Of a DNA stretch of 64,000 nt, positions 26,037-35,445 are shown piece by piece. Source of the DNA: Pilibacter termitis (GTDB lineage: Bacteria > Bacillota > Bacilli > Lactobacillales > Streptococcaceae). The position numbers and the translations under genes were made by a program. The notes beneath the pieces are model-generated. The model did not search any database. It was not told the DNA's origin and saw only the letters and a program-made list of their open reading frames with translations. The stretch spans positions 1 to 64,000 of the forward strand of contig NZ_FUXI01000007.1 in NCBI RefSeq assembly GCF_900167335.1, written 5' to 3'. Each line of letters opens with the position of its first letter. Position 1 is the first letter of the stretch.

Positions 26037-29000
26037 TTGATTGATGTGAATAAATTTGAGAGTATGCAAATCGGTCTTGCCTCGCCTGAAAAAGTGCGCA
26101 GCTGGAGTTATGGTGAAGTCAAAAAGCCAGAAACGATTAACTATCGTACTCTTAAACCTGAAAAAGAGGGTTTGTTTGATGAACGCATTTTCGGTCCGTC
26201 AAAAGATTGGGAATGTGCGTGTGGAAAATACAAACGAATCCGTTACAAAGGCATTGTCTGTGACCGCTGTGGAGTAGAAGTCACTCGTTCTAAAGTACGT
26301 CGTGAACGCATGGCTCATATTGAGCTTGCAGCACCAGTGTCACACATTTGGTATTTCAAGGGAATCCCAAGCCGTATGGGACTTGTTCTTGATATGTCAC
26401 CAAGAAGTTTAGAAGAAATTATTTATTTTGCAAGCTATGTGGTTATTGATGCAGGTAGCACTCCGCTTGAGAAAAAACAACTTCTTTCAGAACGTGAATA
26501 TCGTGAAAAACGTAGCCTTTATGGCATGGAATTTCACGCACTTATGGGAGCAGAGGCGGTTAAGCAACTGCTTGACGGTGTAGATTTGGAAAAAGAAATC
26601 GGTGAATTAAAAGAAATGCTGAAAGACGCAACAGGTCAAAAGCGTACAAAAGCTATTCGCCGTTTGGATATTTTGGATGCGTTCCGCAAATCTGGCAACA
26701 AACCAAGCTGGATGGTCATGGACGTATTGCCAGTTATTCCGCCAGATTTACGTCCAATGGTACAGCTTGAAGGTGGACGTTTTGCGACAAGTGATTTGAA
26801 TGACTTGTATCGCCGTGTCATCAACCGTAACAATCGTTTGAAACGTCTACTTGACTTGAACGCACCGAATATTATCGTGCAAAACGAAAAACGTATGCTC
26901 CAAGAAGCAGTGGACGCTTTGATTGATAACGGTCGCCGTGGTCGCCCTGTAACAGGACCGGGTAACCGTCCGTTGAAATCTCTTTCTCATATGTTGAAAG
27001 GGAAACAAGGTCGTTTCCGTCAAAACTTGCTCGGAAAACGTGTAGACTACTCAGGACGTTCCGTAATCGTTGTGGGACCAAACCTTAAAATGTATCAATG
27101 TGGTCTGCCAAAAGAAATGGCGATTGAATTGTTCAAGCCATTTGTAATGCACCAATTGGTTGAACGTGAAATTGCAAACAATATTAAAAATGCGAAGCGT
27201 AAAATTGAACGCTTAGATGATGATATTTGGGATGTATTAGAAGATGTTATTAAAGAACACCCAGTTCTTTTGAACCGAGCACCTACATTGCACCGTTTAG
27301 GTATCCAAGCGTTTGAGCCTGTCTTGATTGAAGGGCGTGCGATTCGTTTGCACCCGCTTGTGTGTGAGGCGTACAATGCCGACTTTGACGGAGACCAAAT
27401 GGCGGTTCACGTGCCGCTTTCTGAAGAGGCACAAGCAGAGGCTCGTCTATTGATGTTGGCTGCTGAACACATTCTAAATCCAAAAGACGGAAAACCAGTG
27501 GTTACACCGTCTCAGGATATGGTACTAGGAAACTACTACTTGACAATGGAACAAGCAGGTCGTGAGGGTGAAGGGATGATTTTCCGTGATGCAAATGAAG
27601 CGGTCATGGCTTACAAAAACGGATATGTTCACTTGCACTCTCGTGTAGGTATCTCGCCACTTGCCGCTGATTTGGATAAACCATTTACCGAAGAGCAAAA
27701 AGAGAAAATCCTTGTGACTACGGTTGGGAAAATTATTTTCAACTCGATTATGCCGAAAGAATTTCCATACTTGAACGAGCCAACGCAAAGCAATTTGACG
27801 GAAAAAACGCCAGATAAATACTTCGTTGCTCGTGGTGAAGATGTGAAATCTTATATTGAGAGCCAACCACTTGTAGCACCGTTTAAGAAGAAAAATCTTG
27901 GGAATGTCATTGCCGAAGTCTTTAAGATTTTCCGCACGACATTGACAAGTGAAATGCTTGACCGCATGAAAGATTTGGGTTATCACCATTCTACTCATGC
28001 AGGTTTAACGGTAGGGATTGCGGACATTTCTGCACTTCCAGAAAAAGCGGGAATTATTGAAAAAGCACACGAACAAGTGGAGCTGATTACGAAAAACTTC
28101 CGCCGTGGATTTGCCACAGATGATGAGCGTTACCAAGCGGTTATCAACACATGGAATAGTGCAAAAGACGAAATCCAAGGAAAACTTGCCGATGCACTGG
28201 ATGACAACAACCCAATCTTTATGATGAGTGATTCTGGAGCCCGTGGGAACATCTCCAACTTTACGCAGCTTGCGGGTATGCGTGGATTAATGGCGGCACC
28301 GAACGGTCGCATTATGGAATTGCCAATCGTATCGAACTTCCGTGAAGGACTTTCAGTCTTGGAAATGTTCTTGTCTACACATGGTGCTCGTAAAGGGATG
28401 ACCGATACAGCGTTAAAAACAGCCGACTCAGGTTACCTTACTCGTCGTTTGGTTGATGTGGCACAAGATGTCATTATTCGTGAAGATGACTGTGGAACAG
28501 ACAGAGGCTTGCGTATTTCTACGATTAAGAACGGAAACGAAATCGTAGAAACGCTTGAAGAACGTCTAATTGGTCGTTATACGAGAAAAACAGTATTCCA
28601 CCCTGAGACGAATAAAGTAATCATTGACCAAGATGAATTGATTACAGAAGACATTGCACGTGAAATCGTAGGTGCTGGTGTAGAAGAAGTAACCATTCGC
28701 TCAGTATTTACTTGTAATACAAAACATGGTGTATGTAAACATTGTTATGGTATGAACCTTGCCACAGGAGATGCCGTTGAAGTAGGTGAAGCAGTCGGAA
28801 CGATTGCCGCTCAATCTATCGGAGAACCTGGTACTCAGTTGACCATGCGTACATTCCATACGGGTGGGGTTGCCTCTAGTGAAGATATTACACAAGGTCT
28901 CCCTCGTATCCAAGAAATCTTTGAAGCACGGAATCCTAAAGGGGAAGCGGTCGTAACAGAAGTGACAGGTATCGTCGAAGAAATTTTTGAAGACCCTGCA

Positions 29001-29690
29001 ACTCGTACAAAACGTGTAACCGTGAAAGGAAATACTGGCGAAGAAGAATATACAGTGCCTTACACTGCACGCATGAAAGTTTCTCAAGGCGACAGTATTC
29101 ATCGTGGAGATGCCTTAACAGAAGGTTCTATCGAACCAAAACACTTGCTTTCTATTCGTGATGCTCTAACCGTTGAACAATATCTTCTTGCCGAAGTGCA
29201 AAAAGTTTACCGTTCGCAAGGGGTGGAAATCGGAGATAAGCACGTTGAGGTAATGGTACGTCAAATGTTGCGTAAAGTGCGTGTCATGGATCCGGGAGAT
29301 ACGGATATTTTACCGGGAACACTTTTGGATATTCAAGATTTCAAAGACTCAAACTACGAAACCTTGATGAATGGTGGCACACCAGCAACAGCTCGTCCTG
29401 TTCTTCTAGGAATTACGAAAGCAAGTTTGGAAACAAATTCATTCTTGTCAGCTGCCTCATTCCAAGAAACAACACGTGTCTTGACAGATGCCTCTATTCG
29501 TGGCAAAAAAGACCCACTTCTTGGACTCAAAGAAAATGTTATCATCGGGAAAATCATTCCTGCTGGTACAGGTATGGCTCGCTATCGCAACATGGAGCCA
29601 AAAGACGAAGTGGCAACTGTCAGTGAAAATGTGTACTCAATCGCAGACATTGAAAAACAACTTGCAGCCGAGGACTCAGAAGAAGAGTAG
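26037..29690 (+). CDS. rpoC: RNA polymerase subunit beta-prime
   Basis: 1217 residues from TTG 26037 with GGAGGG six bases upstream. The N-terminal zinc site is [20 protein letters not shown] near 60-80. The catalytic NADFDGDQM with three Mg-binding Asp residues lies near 450. A second zinc cluster, with [13 protein letters not shown], lies near 895-910. The bridge helix and trigger-loop region are intact. Co-transcribed with rpoB across a 179-bp spacer that contains a hairpin. Family B repeats begin four bases after the stop codon. Confidence 0.98.
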   Translation: MIDVNKFESMQIGLASPEKVRSWSYGEVKKPETINYRTLKPEKEGLFDERIFGPSKDWECACGKYKRIRYKGIVCDRCGVEVTRSKVRRERMAHIELAAPVSHIWYFKGIPSRMGLVLDMSPRSLEEIIYFASYVVIDAGSTPLEKKQLLSEREYREKRSLYGMEFHALMGAEAVKQLLDGVDLEKEIGELKEMLKDATGQKRTKAIRRLDILDAFRKSGNKPSWMVMDVLPVIPPDLRPMVQLEGGRFATSDLNDLYRRVINRNNRLKRLLDLNAPNIIVQNEKRMLQEAVDALIDNGRRGRPVTGPGNRPLKSLSHMLKGKQGRFRQNLLGKRVDYSGRSVIVVGPNLKMYQCGLPKEMAIELFKPFVMHQLVEREIANNIKNAKRKIERLDDDIWDVLEDVIKEHPVLLNRAPTLHRLGIQAFEPVLIEGRAIRLHPLVCEAYNADFDGDQMAVHVPLSEEAQAEARLLMLAAEHILNPKDGKPVVTPSQDMVLGNYYLTMEQAGREGEGMIFRDANEAVMAYKNGYVHLHSRVGISPLAADLDKPFTEEQKEKILVTTVGKIIFNSIMPKEFPYLNEPTQSNLTEKTPDKYFVARGEDVKSYIESQPLVAPFKKKNLGNVIAEVFKIFRTTLTSEMLDRMKDLGYHHSTHAGLTVGIADISALPEKAGIIEKAHEQVELITKNFRRGFATDDERYQAVINTWNSAKDEIQGKLADALDDNNPIFMMSDSGARGNISNFTQLAGMRGLMAAPNGRIMELPIVSNFREGLSVLEMFLSTHGARKGMTDTALKTADSGYLTRRLVDVAQDVIIREDDCGTDRGLRISTIKNGNEIVETLEERLIGRYTRKTVFHPETNKVIIDQDELITEDIAREIVGAGVEEVTIRSVFTCNTKHGVCKHCYGMNLATGDAVEVGEAVGTIAAQSIGEPGTQLTMRTFHTGGVASSEDITQGLPRIQEIFEARNPKGEAVVTEVTGIVEEIFEDPATRTKRVTVKGNTGEEEYTVPYTARMKVSQGDSIHRGDALTEGSIEPKHLLSIRDALTVEQYLLAEVQKVYRSQGVEIGDKHVEVMVRQMLRKVRVMDPGDTDILPGTLLDIQDFKDSNYETLMNGGTPATARPVLLGITKASLETNSFLSAASFQETTRVLTDASIRGKKDPLLGLKENVIIGKIIPAGTGMARYRNMEPKDEVATVSENVYSIADIEKQLAAEDSEEE

Positions 29691-29694
29691 GAAA

Positions 29695-29894
29695 GAAAAG
29701 CGAGCGGGGCGTTCAGGAGTTTGCGACATTGTGAACAGTTGCCAAACTTCAGCCCCGTACAGCTAGACAATAGAAAAGCAAAGAGGGGCGTTCATGGTTT
29801 TGTCGCAGAGAGCCATGCCATTTACTTGCCTGAAGCAGAGCTTCAGGTGGCATTGCGAACAGCGACCAAAACCATGCCCCTCGTAGCTAGACAA
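29695..29894 (+). repeat. family B copies, one collapsed and one intact
   Basis: 29695-29770 joins the 5' arm of a CAGGAG-type copy directly to the 3' arm of a TGAAG-type copy, losing the inner two stems. 29773-29894 is complete with second stem CATGGTTTTGTCGC against GCGAC..AAACCATG, a separately compensated variant. The array lies between rpoC and a convergent regulator gene and may act as terminator. Confidence 0.85.
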
Positions 29895-29934
29895 ACTAAA
29901 TAATAGAGTCTGCTTTTCGAGCAGGCTCTATTTT

Positions 29935-30894
29935 TTACCTAGGTGTGTAGCCGTAAAATCGTTTGAATGCATTGAGAAAGGAAGAAACTGTGCCATAGCC
30001 AGTTTGAGCGGAAATTTCTTCGATTGTATAATGTTTTCTCATCAGTAATTTTCTGGCATATTGCATTTTCAAAATATGATAAAATTCTGTAAAGCTCATG
30101 TTCAATATCATTTGAAAACGACGTTGAATTGTTCGTTCCGTCAGAGTGAATTTTTCAGCTAATTCGCTTAACGAGTGATGAATGGAGAAATCTTTCTTCA
30201 AAAAAGCGACAATTTCCATTAATTCCCTCTCATTTTTGCTAAATAGGCAATGAATTACTTGATGATGTAGTGCGTGGTAAATTGTTTCTGTAAAATACAG
30301 ATTCTTTTTTGGAAATTGTTTGCTGAGTTTCATGAGTTTTAAAAATTCCTCGTTTTTAAATGTAGCAATCTCCTCTGAACTCTCGCTTTGATAAGCACCA
30401 GCGATAATCAAGATGTTTTTTGAAGGAAATTCGATAATGCAAAAAGTCAATCCTAAAAAATCATGGAAAATATAAAAACTTTTCCCTAAAAGCATTTCGC
30501 AAAATGAAATTTCTTCACATGGTTCTTTACCAAACATTCGATTCAAGTTAGCAATATTTTTTTGTCGCAATTTGTAAGTTTGGATTTTGAATAAATTTTT
30601 AATCCAATCATTTTCTACTAATTCTCTTACAAATTTCCCTTCATTTTTGTAAAGTAGAAATCGTTCATTTTCCGTATCCTTCACATGAATAAATGGCAAA
30701 TCTATTTCCCCCAAACTTTCTAGTAGCACTCCTTTTTCCAATGTAAACCCTCCTTTTGATTTTATTTGATGATTCCCAATTAATTCTAAAATTAAATCAG
30801 CATTAAAATTCCCTTTTTTATATAGCTTACATTTTTCTACCGTTTCTTTCAAATAAAAAATGATAGATTTTATAATTTTGTCAGAAACGAACAA
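29935..30894 (-). CDS. AraC-type transcriptional regulator, paralogue 1
   Basis: About 319 residues. The C-terminal 100 residues form an AraC/XylS double helix-turn-helix (LSELAEKFTLTERTIQRRF; IEEISAQTGYGTVSSFLNAFKRFYGYTPR). The N-terminal 200 residues match no domain I know. Residues near 200-250 (LSKQFPKK, VAFLKKDFSI.HS) are shared with the next gene, marking tandem paralogues. The start is uncertain: TTG 30894 has no ribosome site, and a terminator for the neighbour lies just upstream, so a promoter must fit in about 50 bp or the 5' end has been eroded. Confidence 0.75.
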   Translation of the reverse strand: MFVSDKIIKSIIFYLKETVEKCKLYKKGNFNADLILELIGNHQIKSKGGFTLEKGVLLESLGEIDLPFIHVKDTENERFLLYKNEGKFVRELVENDWIKNLFKIQTYKLRQKNIANLNRMFGKEPCEEISFCEMLLGKSFYIFHDFLGLTFCIIEFPSKNILIIAGAYQSESSEEIATFKNEEFLKLMKLSKQFPKKNLYFTETIYHALHHQVIHCLFSKNERELMEIVAFLKKDFSIHHSLSELAEKFTLTERTIQRRFQMILNMSFTEFYHILKMQYARKLLMRKHYTIEEISAQTGYGTVSSFLNAFKRFYGYTPR

Positions 30895-30946
30895 TTTATT
30901 GTCGTGTTTGGCTATGTTTTTTTGGAAAGGATGTAAAAGTTAGGTG

Positions 30947-31002
30947 TTGAAAAAAATCAAACCAATAGAACATCTAGGAAAAGTGTTCTATTGGTTTGAT
31001 AG
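30947..31002 (-). terminator. terminator of the second AraC-type gene
   Basis: ATCAAACCAATAGAACA pairs with TGTTCTATTGGTTTGAT, a 17-bp stem, followed on the minus strand by T7. Confidence 0.88.
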
Positions 31003-31037
31003 GATTTGATAAGATGTAGAGCGTGGGTTTGAGTCGT

Positions 31038-31814
31038 TCATTTTGGCAAATTAAAACTTTCGATTTTTCTATATTTATTTGGAGTAATTTTATAAAGTTT
31101 TTTAAATGTTCTACTAAAGGAAGAAGCAAACGAAAATCCTGTTAGAAAAGCAATTTCATTTATGTGTAGTTCAGAATTTTTTAGTAAGCTCTTTGCAAAT
31201 TCCATTCTTAAATAAGTATAATATTGAGAATAATTTTTTCCAGTTTGATTTTTAATGCACTTGGCTATTGTTTTTTCAGAACAGACTAACTCTTTTGCGA
31301 CTGTGGCTATCGAATGATTGATTGAAAAATCTTTTTTTAAAAAAGCAATTACTTCTGTCAGCAATCGGACTTCTTCGTTAGAAGCAATTCGACTGATTTC
31401 ACATCTTATCTTAGAAAAGATACGTTCTACTTCTATTTTTTCCTTTTTTGGAAATTGCTTTGACAATCTATCTAAACGAGTGTATTCACAATCGATAAAA
31501 TCATAGGAAATGCATGGCACACGGTAACCTCCTGCAAGTATCATTAAATCCATTTCTTTAACATAGGTTAAGAAATAATTAATTCCGAAAGCGTCTACAA
31601 TTGTCTGCTCATACTTATGTTCGTGATTCCCTAGTTCCTTTAATTTTCTAAATTGTATGAGAAAATAGCGATGACAAAATTCATCTTCGACAAAATCTTT
31701 CAAGTGCTGCAATAGATTCTTTTTCAACAACGTTTTTTCGCTTTTCATATGAACTGCGAAAACAAATGGTACTTTTAGCGTTGTTAAGGCATTTTCTATT
31801 TTTTCTATAATCAT
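31038..31814 (-). CDS. AraC-type transcriptional regulator, paralogue 2
   Basis: 258 residues from ATG 31814, well placed after GGAGGA. C-terminal AraC HTH pair (IATVAKELVCSEKTIAKCI; INEIAFLTGFSFASSFSRTFKKLYKITPNKYR). The N-terminal 150 residues are unassigned and shorter than in paralogue 1. It has its own terminator, so the two genes are separate units despite their common origin. The upstream minus-strand leader contains a hairpin at 31944-31978. Ligand and targets unknown; a secreted-protein gene lies divergently. Confidence 0.82.
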   Translation of the reverse strand: MIIEKIENALTTLKVPFVFAVHMKSEKTLLKKNLLQHLKDFVEDEFCHRYFLIQFRKLKELGNHEHKYEQTIVDAFGINYFLTYVKEMDLMILAGGYRVPCISYDFIDCEYTRLDRLSKQFPKKEKIEVERIFSKIRCEISRIASNEEVRLLTEVIAFLKKDFSINHSIATVAKELVCSEKTIAKCIKNQTGKNYSQYYTYLRMEFAKSLLKNSELHINEIAFLTGFSFASSFSRTFKKLYKITPNKYRKIESFNLPK

Positions 31815-31943
31815 GTAATCTTCCTCCAATCATTTTTATTAGGAAATTCTGGAAAAAATAACTTTTATCCAAAAAATAATATTTTTTTCTTTATTATGAA
31901 CCGTTTTCTTTATGGAAAGTATATCACAACATTTTAAAGAAAA

Positions 31944-31978
31944 AAAGCGGAAAGTCACAAATTGTAACTTTCCACTCA
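31944..31978 (-). terminator. hairpin in the leader of the second AraC-type gene
   Basis: GGAAAGT pairs with ACTTTCC; on the minus strand it is followed by GCTTTTTTTC, a terminator-like arrangement about 130 bp before ATG 31814. Either a premature terminator (attenuator) or the end of an unseen transcript. The remainder of 31815-32155 is A/T-rich with no ORF. Confidence 0.5.
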
Positions 31979-32149
31979 CGAACGATTCTTTTTACATTCT
32001 AGGAACTCTTTTGCGAAGTTTATGATTTTAGGATTATGTATGAATTTGTATCAAGAAAAAATGGAATAGGCATATCTCTAGTTTATTTTTTTGTAAAAAG
32101 TGTTTTTGGTTAATTTTTTTTCCGTTTCGGCTAATTGTCAAGAAATTTT

Positions 32150-32161
32150 TTGTGGTATAAT
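32150..32161 (+). promoter_or_regulatory. promoter of the 32225 gene
   Basis: Perfect TATAAT at 32156-32161 with an upstream TG (TGG-TATAAT, extended -10) and TTGTCA about 15 bases further upstream. Confidence 0.65.
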
Positions 32162-32224
32162 CTACGCAAATGAAAAGATTTTATGGTGAAATAGAAAATT
32201 TATCTGTTAAGGAGGTATTGTACC

Positions 32225-32629
32225 ATGAACAAAAAAATTTTTTTAACAACCCTACTTATTTCTTCAATTTTTGCAGTTGGAGTATTAGTTTCAACCCAAG
32301 TAAATGGAGAATTAAAACAAGAAAGCACTAAAAAGCAAACAGAAATTTCAGAGCAAAAAGCCGAACATAAAGCTATAAGGACAATGGACGAAGCTTATTC
32401 AGGTGAAACGATAGATGCTTTGGACATCATCACTGGAGAAGTGATTGGCTCTGTAAAAACATTTAAAGGTCCTGTAACATTGGAAGAATTGGAATCATGG
32501 TTCCCCAATGAAGAAATGGATTCATGGTCCCGAGATAAGAATACGGAGGAAGCTGCCGAAAGCTCAAGGGGATATTCAAATGACGAGTTTGAAGCAGCAC
32601 TAAAAAGAAGACTTTCGCAAAATAATTGA
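32225..32629 (+). CDS. secreted or membrane-anchored small protein, unknown
   Basis: 134 residues with AAGGAGG nine bases before ATG 32225. One N-terminal hydrophobic segment (about 5-26) without a clear lipobox, ending near VNG, so it is either a signal peptide or an anchor. The rest is very hydrophilic and acidic (many Glu, Lys, Ser; EEMDSWSRDKNTEEAAESS). No family recognised. It has its own promoter and lies divergent from AraC-type regulators, which might control it. Confidence 0.7.
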   Translation: MNKKIFLTTLLISSIFAVGVLVSTQVNGELKQESTKKQTEISEQKAEHKAIRTMDEAYSGETIDALDIITGEVIGSVKTFKGPVTLEELESWFPNEEMDSWSRDKNTEEAAESSRGYSNDEFEAALKRRLSQNN

Positions 32630-32683
32630 GTTAACAAAAAGATTGTGACAAGATTCAAAGTATAGCTTTAAACAATTTAAAAA

Positions 32684-32736
32684 CAGAAAATCGCAGAAAC
32701 CTCATTCTCTCAAATGTTGATTTTCAGCGATTTTTC
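32684..32736 (+). terminator. probable terminator after 32629
   Basis: AAAATCGC and GCGATTTTT close a loop containing partly complementary CAGAAA/TTTTCAG; T run at the 3' side. Confidence 0.55.
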
Positions 32737-32741
32737 TATTA

Positions 32742-32815
32742 TAATGCCTCTAACAACTCCGTCTAAGCCAAAACTAGCATTTTTTGATAAGCCTGAGTTT
32801 TTAGAGGTATCCGTA
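32742..32815. repeat. family A short element, diverged
   Basis: GCCTCTAACAACTCCGTCTAAGCC faces the right end GAGTTTTTAGAGGTATCC. About 74 bp with no core, like the copies at 8786 and 44922. Confidence 0.6.
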
Positions 32816-32841
32816 TTTTAACCGCAAAAAAATTTTTATGG

Positions 32842-32847
32842 TACAAT
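32842..32847 (+). promoter_or_regulatory. -10 box for the two overlapping small ORFs
   Basis: TACAAT preceded by TGG (extended -10), about 100 bases before ATG 32945. No good -35 is seen. Confidence 0.4.
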
Positions 32848-32944
32848 TATTAAAAATTAGGAAAATGGAGTGTTGAACAGACTTTTAGTTTTATAGAATT
32901 AAAAATGCACAGACATTCACTAACGTTATAAGGAGAGCTTTATT

Positions 32945-33010
32945 ATGCCAACAATCCAAAACAAAATCTCAATTGCACGAGTAGTAGATAACGGGAAAAA
33001 TACACAATGA
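32945..33010 (+). CDS. 21-residue peptide, coupled to the next small gene
   Basis: ATG 32945 with AAGGAG nine bases upstream. The short hydrophilic peptide begins Met-Pro-Thr-Ile-Gln-Asn-Lys and its stop codon TGA overlaps the next ATG. It may be a leader peptide that delivers ribosomes to the downstream frame, or the remnant of a longer gene. Confidence 0.45.
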   Translation: MPTIQNKISIARVVDNGKNTQ

Positions 33011-33168
33011 TAGATTATATTGTAATAACAATCATTTTCCTATTTTCTCAAATTTTTTATTCTTTTCCTAAGGAAAAACAGAAAAAGAAAGAACTTCGAA
33101 TTTTAAGAGTGTTAGTAATTGCTCTTTATCTCGCTTATTCTCTTTATCGTCTATTTTTGAACGGTTGA
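33007..33168 (+). CDS. 53-residue membrane protein
   Basis: ATG 33007 overlaps the preceding stop as ATGA. Two hydrophobic segments (about 3-17 and 34-49) flank a strongly basic loop (Lys-Glu-Lys-Gln-Lys-Lys-Lys-Glu-Leu-Arg). It ends in Leu-Asn-Gly and is followed by a terminator. Size and layout recall small membrane toxins, immunity proteins or accessory subunits, but no family can be named. Confidence 0.5.
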   Translation: MIDYIVITIIFLFSQIFYSFPKEKQKKKELRILRVLVIALYLAYSLYRLFLNG

Positions 33169-33205
33169 TTTCTATTGAAATAAAATCTGATAAATTGCTA
33201 AACAA

Positions 33206-33243
33206 CCCCTCGTATCTGTTTCAAGATATGAGGGGATTTTTTT
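33206..33243 (+). terminator. terminator after the small ORFs
   Basis: CCCCTC(G)TATCT pairs with AGATA(T)GAGGGG, followed by ATTTTTTT. It touches the end of the converging Mga-like gene. Confidence 0.85.
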
Positions 33244-34903
33244 AAGCCAATTCACCTTTTTCCTGTAAGGACTTTCTCGCCTTTTCATGAGCCTCGCGTC
33301 TGCGTTCGTCCATTTTTTCCAAATAAATTTTGTCAACGACGACTCTAAAGGTTTCCATCATTTGCTCAGAAATTACTTTATCCCAAAGAAAGACAGTTGT
33401 TTCTTTTGAAATGTCTTGCATTGGCAAAGTATTGCCCACAAATATATCCGTTGTATCCGTCAACTTCTCAGAAAAAATCAAATTCTTATCCACGTGCTTG
33501 GACAAAATCAATTGAATGTATTCATTTCGGTAAGGGTCATACATATTTTCTACGCAGATAAAAACAGGAGGCGTAAACCGAAAGTAAGGCTGGTCAATTT
33601 TCTTGCTTTTGAAAAACACAGTAATAATGCTACGCACCAACTGAAGGAAAACGTGTGTCGTTACGTTTTCCGCATCATTTCTTGATAATGCAGAAGTGTA
33701 AAGTTCTTTTTGCAAAACCCGTGCATAACTTCTTGCCACCTGACAAGATAATGGAAATTTCCGTAGGAAATAGGCGTTTTCCATTGTGATATTTCGTGTA
33801 TAGTCCTGATTGTAAATCAATCTGGCAATAATAGAGGGGAGAATATCGTGAATTTTTTCTCTTTCTTGATTTTCCATAGGTAGAAAAAAGACATTCTCAA
33901 AACTATTGTCAAAAAGTTCCAAGAGATAATCAACACGTTCAGAGTAAGTTTCTGAAAATGGCAGTTTTGAGTTCTCTAGCGGTTGGATATACAAGAAGAA
34001 AAAGACTGCGATATTTTTTAACTCTAAGTCCAACACTTCTGCTGGGGGATTGAAAATTTTCAAAATTTTACGAAGTACAGTTAGTTTTGGTTCTAATTCT
34101 TTCGGAATCCGATTGGCTATATCAAAATAGCGTGATAGATGATCTCGTTTCATATAGTGCTTGGTGTTGATACGAGTGAATGAAACGAAAAGGAAAACTG
34201 CAAAACTCAATTGTTCCTCTGATTTCATGTTTCCGAAAAGCTCTGGGTTATCGTTGACCATTTCTTGCACTTGCGTGTAGATAAATTGAAAATCGGCAAT
34301 CAATTCCTTGTCGGGCAGTGTTTTTTCAGCGAAAAAGAGTGCTGCATTTGACAAGAAAAACTGATGAAGTTGCACTCTAAGCTGTTGCTCGTTGCCGATA
34401 AGCTGTAAATTATGATCAAACGAAAATCCGAGATTTTCAAAACGGCGGTTGAACATATTTGTTTTTTTGTAAATCGTTGACTTGGAAACTCCTTTGTATT
34501 CTTTGTCATTTGATGTAGGCAGGCAATTATTGTCTACTAATTCACAGAGGTCTGTAAGCTCTACCTTTTCTTGTCGGAAAGCAAGCAAAAGTAGGAAGAA
34601 TTTCACAGAGTGTGTAAGGTAATAGTTGCTAAGGTAGGCAGATTGCACCACGGAGGTAGGCTCTAAAAATAAGGCATTTCCTCGATTTTCTAGGGGAATT
34701 TTATCAAAAATCCCTGCATCTTTGATATCGTTGTCAATTTCGTTAATGTAGCGTTCATAAGTAGAACGAGATTTTTTGTAGTAGGCAAACTCGGGCAACG
34801 TTTCAAACCAGTAAGCATTCGCCGAAGCTACTCCGTATCTTTCAATGGCTAACACCATCTCATACTTGATTTTCTCTTTCGGCTCTAATAATTCTAATAA
34901 CAT
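33242..34903 (-). CDS. Mga-family transcriptional regulator
   Basis: 553 residues with GGAGGGG before ATG 34903. The N-terminal part holds the winged HTH of Mga (VSKSTIYKKTNMFNRRFENLGF near 138-160). A long central region resembles the Mga/PRD-like helical domain, and the C-terminal third may be the EIIB-like domain. Mga-type proteins in streptococci and enterococci (Mga, MafR) are global regulators tied to carbon supply and surface proteins. Targets here are unknown; the MFS gene lies about 540 bp upstream on the same strand. A promoter at 34978-35006 is clear. Confidence 0.82.
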   Translation of the reverse strand: MLLELLEPKEKIKYEMVLAIERYGVASANAYWFETLPEFAYYKKSRSTYERYINEIDNDIKDAGIFDKIPLENRGNALFLEPTSVVQSAYLSNYYLTHSVKFFLLLLAFRQEKVELTDLCELVDNNCLPTSNDKEYKGVSKSTIYKKTNMFNRRFENLGFSFDHNLQLIGNEQQLRVQLHQFFLSNAALFFAEKTLPDKELIADFQFIYTQVQEMVNDNPELFGNMKSEEQLSFAVFLFVSFTRINTKHYMKRDHLSRYFDIANRIPKELEPKLTVLRKILKIFNPPAEVLDLELKNIAVFFFLYIQPLENSKLPFSETYSERVDYLLELFDNSFENVFFLPMENQEREKIHDILPSIIARLIYNQDYTRNITMENAYFLRKFPLSCQVARSYARVLQKELYTSALSRNDAENVTTHVFLQLVRSIITVFFKSKKIDQPYFRFTPPVFICVENMYDPYRNEYIQLILSKHVDKNLIFSEKLTDTTDIFVGNTLPMQDISKETTVFLWDKVISEQMMETFRVVVDKIYLEKMDERRREAHEKARKSLQEKGELA

Positions 34904-34977
34904 AAGAATAGCCCCTCCTCATTCTAGCATAAAAATAGTAGGAAAAAATAAATTAAAAACTACCGTTTTACGTCCTT

Positions 34978-35006
34978 ATTATAATAAAGTTAAAAAGGAA
35001 TTGCAA
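34978..35006 (-). promoter_or_regulatory. promoter of the Mga-like gene
   Basis: Minus strand: TTGCAA (35006-35001), 17-bp spacer, TATAAT (34983-34978), about 75 bases before ATG 34903. Confidence 0.75.
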
Positions 35007-35403
35007 TACCTAAAATTAATTACTATTTTTTGCTTAAAAGCGTAATAATAATTTTTCCTTTGAGTTTAAACTGCTTTACAAACGGCGAAAAGAAAGGCTT
35101 TTGTCTATTTATGCAAAAAAACGAGAGGCTTGCCAATGCGAGCTTTTCTCAGTTTCAGAGAGCTTTTTCAAAAAATAACGGGCTAGAACTATCTCGAAAT
35201 CACGAACATTCCCTTGAGAAAGCGATAAGGTGAGGATCGTTTATTTTAGTATAAAATTTTATCCTATCCTATCCTATCAAAAGATTAGAGAGAAAGGAAC
35301 AAAAGAACAACACTTTATAATGTAGAACAGTTGTTTTTTTGCTCATTTAATCAAGGAAACAATGAGAGAGGGCAAGAGAGCCTTCTCATCATAAGGGGAT
35401 TTA
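35007..35403. other. intergenic region, no gene recognised
   Basis: About 400 bp of A/T-rich sequence between the Mga-like and MFS genes. It contains a TATCC microrepeat (three to four units near 35263-35279) and a weak AACAAC/GTTGTT hairpin with T7 at 35307-35340. No ORF with a ribosome site was found. Confidence 0.6.
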
Positions 35404-35445
35404 AAAAAACCAGAGCAGTGACACAATGCTCTGGTTTCTTTTTTA
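35404..35445. terminator. terminator of the MFS gene
   Basis: AAACCAGAGCA pairs with TGCTCTGGTTT; on the minus strand the stem is followed by T7. Confidence 0.85.

Noticed and set aside
34845-35233. ORFs of about 66 residues in the Mga-MFS gap
   Set aside because: No ribosome sites, no coherent composition, and they overlap the Mga-like promoter.
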